This document shows positions 14,207 through 20,019 of a stretch of DNA of 20,019 bases, piece after piece (position 1 is the stretch's first letter; every line of letters starts with the position of its first letter). Both the position numbers and the translations under genes were made by a program. The notes below the pieces were generated by a model. That model was given only the letters and a program-made list of their open reading frames with translations. It made no database searches and had not been told where the DNA came from. The stretch is taken from positions 1 through 20,019 of the forward strand of contig JAKPRU010000171.1 of NCBI GenBank assembly GCA_029557025.1, in the 5' to 3' direction. This DNA comes from Candidatus Omnitrophota bacterium. GTDB lineage: Bacteria; Hinthialibacterota; Hinthialibacteria; Hinthialibacterales; JAKPRU01.

Positions 14207-15940
14207 CTATTGTGATCCTCGCGGTGGAGTGGGATTCGGTGTTGTCTGCCTGGATTGAATCTCCGACCACAATACTCGTGTCTGCCGGTCGTGAGGATCG
14301 TATTTTAACGATTGTTCCACCGCCTTCCGAGCTTCCTCATGCCGCCCCGATTCCAAAAGAAGTTGCGCCAGATCACGCCAGGCCATGGCCGCTTTTGGAG
14401 CGGCATCCCGTTTTCCGCCTATATGTTCCACCGCGCGAGACATCCACTGAATCGCCTCCTCAAGATTCCCGCGCTCTTTGTATAAAGCGGCCAGATTGTA
14501 GAGCGCAATCCCGTAATCCGGCACAATCCGCAGGGCTTCCCTGTAGTGAAATTCCGCCGCATCGAGCTCGCCCTTTTTGTGATAGAGACTTCCCAGGTTT
14601 ATATGAGCCTCTGCATAGTCCGGTTTCAGCTCCAGAGCCGTTTTCCATTCCTGTTCGGCCCGGTCCCAAAGGTCTTTGTCGGAATAGGCATTTCCCAAGT
14701 TGAAATGCACCTTCGCGTTAGCAGGCTCGTACCGGACAGCAGAACTCCAGAGAGAAATCTCATTTCTCCAATCCCAATTCCGGTTCACCGTCGCGAATGT
14801 GAATCCCGCGACAAGCAGGGATACAGCGATGGCCACAATCCTGCGTGGAGTTTCCTCCAGGCGATACATAAGATGTAATATCCAGTCGGACAGGAACAGG
14901 CAGAATCCCACACAGGGAATGTACATATAGCGATCCGCAAGCAAGTATGTCGCCGGAATGATACCGGAAGTCGGCAGCCAGGCGATGAGTATCCAGGCCA
15001 GGCCGATTGTCCGCACGGGATAGCGTCGAAATCGCCACAAAAGGGCCACGACCGCAAGAAAAACAATAAAACCTGCCATCCAGCGAAGATCACCCCACGA
15101 AACAACCGGCGCAAACGTCCGTTCGATCGTCAGCGGATACGGGATCAACAACAGTCGCACGGCCGCTCCCCACACGGCGCATCCGGTCAAAAATGGATGC
15201 GTCAAGTCCGCATGACGGGCCGAGGGATCGTAATAGGTCCCTCGCTGCAAGGCCTCCTTCACGGTTTCTAGGACGCGGAGCGAACCCACGGAAAGCGCCA
15301 GCGTAACAACCAGAAGCACGCCCAGAAGCACCGCGACCCGCTTCTGCGACAGGGTCCGGCGGCCTCCGAGGACACAAGCAATCATTCCAACCTGCAACGG
15401 AAACGTCACCGCTACCTGCTTGGAAAACAGCGCCAGGAAAAGAGCCAGGACTGTTGCCACGGCATACCCATGGAACCACACACCGGCCCGCAGAAACCGC
15501 AGAAACGACCACACTCCAAAGAGTTCAAAAAACAGGCACAACAGGTCTTTCCGCCCGGAAATCCATGCCACGGCCTCCGTATTGATCGGATGGACGGCAA
15601 ACAACAAGGGCGCCAGACACGCCTGCCATTGTTCCACACCCAATTCTCGAAGAATCCGCCAGATCAAAAGGACATTGACAATATGCCAGAATAAACTCTG
15701 CAAATGGTATCCGAACGGGCGGGTTCCCCAAATCCGATGATCCAGCCAGTAGGTGAACTCCCGAACCGGCCGGTCCCAAGCTAAAACCTCCCGCCATCCG
15801 ACCAGCCCGTTGAGAAAAGGATTTTCCAACACGGTCAGCGTAACGTCATCATAGACAAAATCGCCGTTCAGGCTGTTCGCGTAAGCCGCAACACAGGCCA
15901 GGGTCAGCAGAAGGATGGGGAGAGAGCGATTCTCATTCAT
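14207..15940 (-). CDS. TMTC-like GT-C membrane protein with C-terminal TPR repeats
   Basis: This 577-aa protein has about ten hydrophobic helices up to residue 390, then at least four TPR units (about 405-550; for example KVHFNLGNAYSDKD, AEAHINLGSLYHKKGE and GIALYNLAALYKERGN). The first loop contains NGDFVYDD (25-32), the acidic GT-C motif that is also typical of TMTC/O-mannosyltransferase-type proteins, followed by LENPFLNG. It would use a polyprenyl-phosphate sugar and act on the outer face of the inner membrane, possibly on protein acceptors, with the TPR part recognising partners. The substrate is not known. ATG 15940 is chosen because the 25 residues upstream are not membrane-like; its ribosome binding site is poor. 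It is followed at once by a pseudopilin gene. Confidence 0.83.
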   Translation of the reverse strand: MNENRSLPILLLTLACVAAYANSLNGDFVYDDVTLTVLENPFLNGLVGWREVLAWDRPVREFTYWLDHRIWGTRPFGYHLQSLFWHIVNVLLIWRILRELGVEQWQACLAPLLFAVHPINTEAVAWISGRKDLLCLFFELFGVWSFLRFLRAGVWFHGYAVATVLALFLALFSKQVAVTFPLQVGMIACVLGGRRTLSQKRVAVLLGVLLVVTLALSVGSLRVLETVKEALQRGTYYDPSARHADLTHPFLTGCAVWGAAVRLLLIPYPLTIERTFAPVVSWGDLRWMAGFIVFLAVVALLWRFRRYPVRTIGLAWILIAWLPTSGIIPATYLLADRYMYIPCVGFCLFLSDWILHLMYRLEETPRRIVAIAVSLLVAGFTFATVNRNWDWRNEISLWSSAVRYEPANAKVHFNLGNAYSDKDLWDRAEQEWKTALELKPDYAEAHINLGSLYHKKGELDAAEFHYREALRIVPDYGIALYNLAALYKERGNLEEAIQWMSRAVEHIGGKRDAAPKAAMAWRDLAQLLLESGRHEEARKAVEQSLKYDPHDRQTRVLWSEIQSRQTTPNPTPPRGSQ

Positions 15941-15954
15941 GATGTTTGAGAATT

Positions 15955-16127
15955 CCTGGTGGGATGACCCGCACACGGGCTTGAAGCCTACCCTGCTTCT
16001 CAACCCACCCTGCACCTGAGATTCCGCACATTTGTCGGAATGACAATGGGCCTGTTATTTCGAACGGAGGGAGAAATCCCGCCGAGAGTTCATGGTCTTT
16101 GCGCTTTTTCGTGCTTTCGTGATTCAC
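15955..16127. repeat. dispersed-repeat-like intergenic sequence
   Basis: The 208-bp gap between the IspG-like gene and the TMTC-like gene is built of pieces that look like common interspersed repeats: ATTCCG/CGGAAT (16021-16026 and 16036-16041), ATTTC/GAAAT around CGAACGGAGGGA (16057-16077), and TTTTTCGTGCTTTCGTGATTC near 16107-16127 given here in two parts, TTTTTCGTG and CTTTCGTGATTC. No gene is supported. Confidence 0.45.
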
Positions 16128-16148
16128 TTGATTTTCCGCCGTTTCCCC

Positions 16149-17033
16149 TCACCCCGATCGCGGCTCTCCGCGCAATCCAAGATACTCCAGCAGCAAGCCG
16201 CCTGTCACCACCTCCAGCGCGGGATCTTCCGTGAGTGAAATCCGCAGCGTGTCTCCAATCCCTTCCCTCAACAACACACCGATTCCGGCCCATGAATTGA
16301 TTACTGCCGCACGCCCGAATCCCGCCTCGGTCACGCCCAGGTGCAGCGGATAGGCGCACTGTTTCGCCATCCGGCGGTACGCCTCGATGGTCAGCTTCGC
16401 CGAATTGGCTTTGAGTGAGACAACCAGGTTCCGGCATCCTTCATTCTCCAGAATCTCAACGGACCGCCTTGCGCTTTCCGCCAATGCCACCGCTGAATGC
16501 GGACCGTGTTGCTCCAGAAGATCTTTCTGTAAAGACCCTGCATTTACGCCGACACGAATCGGGATTTTTCGCCGAATGGATTCCTGTGCGATTTCGCGAA
16601 TAAGGCCCGGATCGCCGATATTGCCGGGATTGATCCGCAATTTGTGGCAACCTTTCTCCATCGCCGCCAGCGCCAACGACGCATGAAAATGAATATCCGC
16701 CACCACGGGTAATGGAGATCCCGCGACAATTTCCCCGAATGGCTCCACGGAGTCCCGGTCCGGAACACTGACGCGGGTGATGTCGCAGCGAAAAGGGCCA
16801 CAGCGAAGCGCATCTTCCCAGAGGTTCAATTCTTTCAAAACGAGAATCTCGCGTTCGCCGAGGTCCCGTGGATTCACACAGGCGGTGCGCCGAATCTCAT
16901 TAAGCACTTTCGCCGGATTCGTCGTCGGCTGCTTGACCATGGTTTGCACACGGATGGGAGCCTGGCCGCCAAGGGTTACATCCCGAATACATACGGATCG
17001 TGTCGGTTTGCTCGTTTCACAGGTCAGGATCAT
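16149..17033 (-). CDS. ispG: IspG/GcpE-like protein lacking the C-terminal [4Fe-4S] domain
   Basis: IspG normally makes HMBPP from methylerythritol cyclodiphosphate in the MEP isoprenoid pathway. This 294-aa protein keeps the TIM-barrel domain: VQTMVKQPTTN (29-39), DITRVSVP (84-91), VADIHFHASLALAA (111-124), LRINPGNIG (132-140), RVGVNAGSLQKDL (160-172), LVVSLKAN (203-210), LGVTEAGFGR (232-241) and GIGDTLRISLTEDP (258-271). It stops at GLRGEPRSG, where other IspG proteins continue into the domain with the Cys-x-x-Cys, Cys and Glu cluster ligands. No such residues follow in any minus frame. About 28 extra residues lie between 40 and 83 compared with E. coli IspG. ATG 17033 overlaps the stop of the upstream ligase gene (ATGA), so translation is coupled. 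It may be a paralogue, a partner-dependent enzyme, or a decayed gene. Confidence 0.85.
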   Translation of the reverse strand: MILTCETSKPTRSVCIRDVTLGGQAPIRVQTMVKQPTTNPAKVLNEIRRTACVNPRDLGEREILVLKELNLWEDALRCGPFRCDITRVSVPDRDSVEPFGEIVAGSPLPVVADIHFHASLALAAMEKGCHKLRINPGNIGDPGLIREIAQESIRRKIPIRVGVNAGSLQKDLLEQHGPHSAVALAESARRSVEILENEGCRNLVVSLKANSAKLTIEAYRRMAKQCAYPLHLGVTEAGFGRAAVINSWAGIGVLLREGIGDTLRISLTEDPALEVVTGGLLLEYLGLRGEPRSG

Positions 17034-18772
17034 GGCCGCCGTTCTTTCTCGATTCGTTCGATCTCTTCTGCCCGTTTCAAGCAGCGATCCGCTTCCTCAC
17101 GGTTTCCGATCAGGTACAGGTATCTTGCCCGCTGACGAAGGTACAGGACTTTTTTCGGAAAGAGGTCGATGGCGGCCTGAATTTCCGCAAGCGCTTCCTC
17201 AACATGCCCTGTTTGAGAAAGCGCTTCGGCAAGATCGCCGTGAAAATAAGCCTGGTATGGATTCAACGTTACCGCTTTTTGAAGAAGAAACAATCCTTTT
17301 TCCCGCAAGCCCGGAATACCGGAGCCAAAGAGAATCTGGCCGTATTGGTTGCAGATCGCCGCATCCTGCGGCGTCCATCGCAAAGCCGTCTCGAAGTATC
17401 GGACCGCCGGCTGCTTTACGGTAAGCGCATCGAGTGCGCGTTGATGATTGCTTTTGCCCATATACGGACAGAAAATCAGAATCCACCACAGGAATAGCGA
17501 GATTACGATACCGGGGACGAGAAGAATCAAGCGGAGTGAGGGGATCCGCTCGAACCGTTGCCCTGTGCAAAGTCCCTGCAAAACAAAGAACAGGAACAAA
17601 AATTCCGCGATTTCGTTATGAAAATCCATACTGGACAACACTAGAAAAGAAACAAACGAGCCGAATCCCACAACGGATCGAATCCCCGCTCCCCGGCCTT
17701 TCCATCGCAATCCCGTGACAGAGAACCACACCATGGCCAGCAGCCCAATAAAACCGCTTTCGGATGCGGCCCCCAGAAAGAGATTATGCGGGTAAAGCGA
17801 TTCGAGTTCCCCCGGCCGAACATACCGGCACGCGAGAAATCGAAACGATTCCAGTCCGGTTCCGTCGGGGAAATGATCCGCGATCAGCTGCAACGCATGG
17901 CGGAAAAAATGAACCCGCGCCAGGATGGTACTTGTTACAAATAACCGTCCTCCGAACGCGGTTCCGCCCCAGAGCGCCAAAGCGGGAATTCCCACGACAA
18001 ACGCAGCGCCGCCGATCCACAGCAGTCTTCGCCGCCACGCCTGGAGTCTCCCGCCCAGTCGCCACACCAACAGAATCGCCACGGAAATCAGAAGGACAAG
18101 CAGCCCGCTGCGCGAATACGTCCGATAGATGCAGAGCGCCTGAATCACCATCGCCCCTCCGAGCGCGATGCGCTGCCAACGCTCGCGACAATCCGGCCAC
18201 AACAACACAGCCGCCCACAAGGCCAGAATCAAGTACCCCGCCAAATGGTTGGGATTACCGAACCGGCCGAGCGCGCGACCTGCCTCCAGCGTTTGAATCA
18301 GATCGCGTTGCATCACGGGATCGTAGGACAATTCGTTCCGCAGGGATTCGAGAAGATCCGCATAGCCGGCGGACTGGTGCGACACCGCCTCCATGGACAA
18401 AAGAACCCCTCCGGTAATCACTCCAATAATCAATACTCGCCGACAACGTTCGTCGCCTGCCTGAGCCGCCGTAAGGATATACACCATTGCGCCCAGCAGA
18501 AGACGCACGAATTTCTCCTGGGACTGATAAGGATAGATGGAGTGAAATACATAAATCAGCGCGGTTACAAGGACGGCACAAAGCGGATAAAACAACGCGA
18601 GACCCGAAAGTCGCCGCCAGGAAATCCCCGGAGAGATGCAAATCAGCAAAAACAAAAGGGGAATCAGGGAACCGTAAAAAAACCAGGAGGCCGGATGCGA
18701 CATCTGCGGATAAAGCGGTAAGGCCGCCAGAGAGAAGGCAAACAGATACGAGACGAACCTTCGATCGATCAT
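17030..18772 (-). CDS. O-antigen ligase family (Wzy_C) membrane protein with TPR tail
   Basis: This 580-aa protein has about eleven hydrophobic segments up to residue 430, then a TPR-like tail (about 440-570; AICNQYGQILFG, AYFHGDLAEALSQTGH and LYLRQRARYLYLIGN). Wzy_C family motifs are visible: GRFGNPNHLAGY (169-180), TYSRSG (218-223), and PHNLFLGAASESG (328-340) in the large periplasmic loop with the conserved His and Glu. The superfamily includes O-antigen ligases, polymerases and PglL/PilO-type oligosaccharyltransferases that transfer lipid-linked glycans to lipid A or to pilin; the exact acceptor cannot be told. ATG 18772 is preferred over TTG 18784; neither has a good ribosome binding site. 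Its stop overlaps the start of the IspG-like gene by 4 nt. The gene 61 nt upstream encodes another membrane protein of the same kind of pathway. Confidence 0.88.
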   Translation of the reverse strand: MIDRRFVSYLFAFSLAALPLYPQMSHPASWFFYGSLIPLLFLLICISPGISWRRLSGLALFYPLCAVLVTALIYVFHSIYPYQSQEKFVRLLLGAMVYILTAAQAGDERCRRVLIIGVITGGVLLSMEAVSHQSAGYADLLESLRNELSYDPVMQRDLIQTLEAGRALGRFGNPNHLAGYLILALWAAVLLWPDCRERWQRIALGGAMVIQALCIYRTYSRSGLLVLLISVAILLVWRLGGRLQAWRRRLLWIGGAAFVVGIPALALWGGTAFGGRLFVTSTILARVHFFRHALQLIADHFPDGTGLESFRFLACRYVRPGELESLYPHNLFLGAASESGFIGLLAMVWFSVTGLRWKGRGAGIRSVVGFGSFVSFLVLSSMDFHNEIAEFLFLFFVLQGLCTGQRFERIPSLRLILLVPGIVISLFLWWILIFCPYMGKSNHQRALDALTVKQPAVRYFETALRWTPQDAAICNQYGQILFGSGIPGLREKGLFLLQKAVTLNPYQAYFHGDLAEALSQTGHVEEALAEIQAAIDLFPKKVLYLRQRARYLYLIGNREEADRCLKRAEEIERIEKERRP

Positions 18773-18833
18773 TTCAAGCAACAATCCGTTTCGGCTCTCC
18801 GATTGTAGTCATTCTGCCGTAGAGATTGAACCG

Positions 18834-19976
18834 TCATGCGGATATTCGTATTTTGGAAGGGTTCTCTTGATCGGTTTTCCATTCGTAAAGAAGAAACAAT
18901 AGAACGGCGGTAATGGAAAGGACCAACGGCCAAAGCGCGAGGGGCGATTGGAGATACAGCGCCGCAACAACCGCCGAAACCCAATAACGTGAGAAAGACA
19001 ATCGGTCTTCAAACAATTGCAGCCCCCGACAGACCAACGGCAGGATGACCGGAAAAGCGTAAAAAAGCAGTCGGTGGACATCGACTGCGACCGTCATGGG
19101 TAATAAAACAAAGACGAGATGGAGCGCAATTATTACAAGATCCCGCAGGCCCAAACCCATTATCCCCAGAACCGCCCAGGGCAGCAGCTGTCCGAACAAC
19201 CATCGCAGAATCTCTTGATCGAGAAGAATGGCAAAGCCACGCTCCCGATAGAACCGAAGGGTCTCCCGTATGTTGTCGGCCATGATGGAGGAATGAGTGT
19301 AGCCGATTCCGACATCCACAATCCGGGGCCAGTAGAATTCGATCAGGAATGACGCAATTACGGCGGGGGCTATGCAGGCCACAAACAGAAGTAACCGTTT
19401 GACTCGAAACGGATATTCTACAAATGCAACCGCTGCAACGGGAATCAGAAAAAGAGTCTGCTCGCGGTTCACAGTCCCCAGGAGCAATGCGGCCCCAGTC
19501 AATGCGTCGAGCCGGTGCCTCAGTCCGAAAAAGAACAGGATGTACGCCAGGAATGCCATGGGATCGACAAACCAATAATTAGCGAAACAGAACTTCAGAG
19601 TCTGTGAACAGTAGAACAGGATTAAACCGATTCCGCTCAGACGTTGGGATACTCCCCAACTTCTCAGCAGGAAAAACAAGGCCGCGCCGCACAAATACAA
19701 AGCGCCTGTCGTAACGATTCGAAAACCCGTGTCGATGTCGAACGGGAGAAGAAACACAAGGAATGGAGTAAATAACCGTCTTCCGTACGGATAGATTTTT
19801 AACGTGAGCGGAGAAAAAGCCATTGCCCGGTACACCGAGACAGGACACCGGTCGGAGGGCGGGACCAGTCTCCAGAGAACAACCATGCACATTGCCGCAA
19901 GGCCCAACGCCAGGAGGACATCGGACCGGTCGAATACCGGCAATCGCTTCCTGTCAGTGGAAATCTTTGCGGACAA
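18834..19976 (-). CDS. polytopic membrane protein, GT-C glycosyltransferase-like
   Basis: This protein of about 380 aa has roughly ten hydrophobic segments and a short charged C-terminus. Its first extracytoplasmic loop includes SVYRAMAF and YPYGRRLFTPFLVFLLP (about 47-78), similar in style to membrane proteins annotated as GT-C or polyprenol-phosphate-sugar-dependent transferases. NREQTLFLIP near 170 is another conserved-looking stretch. I do not recognise a named family with certainty. The start is TTG 19976 with GGAG eight bases before it, but the frame stays open to the window edge, so an upstream start beyond the window is possible. It is upstream of the O-antigen ligase-like gene by 61 nt and probably cotranscribed with it, which supports a role in surface glycan or glycoprotein assembly. 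Confidence 0.65.
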   Translation of the reverse strand: MSAKISTDRKRLPVFDRSDVLLALGLAAMCMVVLWRLVPPSDRCPVSVYRAMAFSPLTLKIYPYGRRLFTPFLVFLLPFDIDTGFRIVTTGALYLCGAALFFLLRSWGVSQRLSGIGLILFYCSQTLKFCFANYWFVDPMAFLAYILFFFGLRHRLDALTGAALLLGTVNREQTLFLIPVAAVAFVEYPFRVKRLLLFVACIAPAVIASFLIEFYWPRIVDVGIGYTHSSIMADNIRETLRFYRERGFAILLDQEILRWLFGQLLPWAVLGIMGLGLRDLVIIALHLVFVLLPMTVAVDVHRLLFYAFPVILPLVCRGLQLFEDRLSFSRYWVSAVVAALYLQSPLALWPLVLSITAVLLFLLYEWKTDQENPSKIRISA

Positions 19977-20019
19977 AATAGGCGCTCCGGGTGTAATCGT
20001 AAAAATAAACGGAATGAAT

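Overview
The window is 20 kb of bacterial chromosome with moderately high G+C. I see 17 protein genes, no RNA genes, no insertion sequence and no CRISPR array. The mix includes orphan prepilin-like proteins, an anaerobic sulfatase maturase, a Tat-exported sugar isomerase-like protein, a TMTC-type TPR glycosyltransferase, a lysine/alanine-rich histone-like protein and near-canonical Shine-Dalgarno sites. This fits an uncultivated Gram-negative heterotroph of the Hydrogenedentota/Sumerlaeota/PVC type. That placement is inference from gene style; no marker in the window fixes the phylum.

Layout: (1) 1-3410, plus strand: a GT4-like glycosyltransferase, a sugar-phosphate isomerase/epimerase-like protein with a Tat signal, and a BadF/BadG-type N-acetylhexosamine kinase, ended by a hairpin that is part of a dispersed repeat. 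(2) 3536-6292, minus strand: a response-regulator/GGDEF protein, an unrecognised coiled-coil protein and LipB. (3) 6512-7824, plus strand: a YIP1-family membrane protein and a DUF2752 protein. (4) 7867-9913: an amidase-fold lipoprotein lacking all its zinc ligands, a 68-aa Lys/Ala-rich protein with its own promoter and an unusually perfect ribosome binding site, and a divergently transcribed pseudopilin with a hairpin-rich leader. (5) 10131-12588, minus strand: an anaerobic sulfatase maturase with a SEC-C tail and a CE7/Abhydrolase_7-like esterase, probably for polysaccharide use. (6) 12589-13608: a repeat-rich intergenic region and folE. (7) 13627-19976, minus strand: a GT-C-like membrane protein, an O-antigen-ligase/TPR protein, a short IspG-like protein that overlaps it by 4 nt, a TMTC-like GT-C/TPR protein, and a second pseudopilin.

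The most interesting part is region 7. Polyprenyl-dependent glycosyltransferase folds, an O-antigen-ligase/oligosaccharyltransferase-fold protein, an isoprenoid-pathway enzyme lacking its whole iron-sulfur domain, and a pilin-like protein sit in one direction. A pilin or surface-protein glycosylation locus is a reasonable but untested hypothesis. Other points of note are the dead-amidase lipoprotein, a receiver domain without its acidic pocket, and a GC-rich repeat that can fold as a three-way junction, present as one full and two partial copies.
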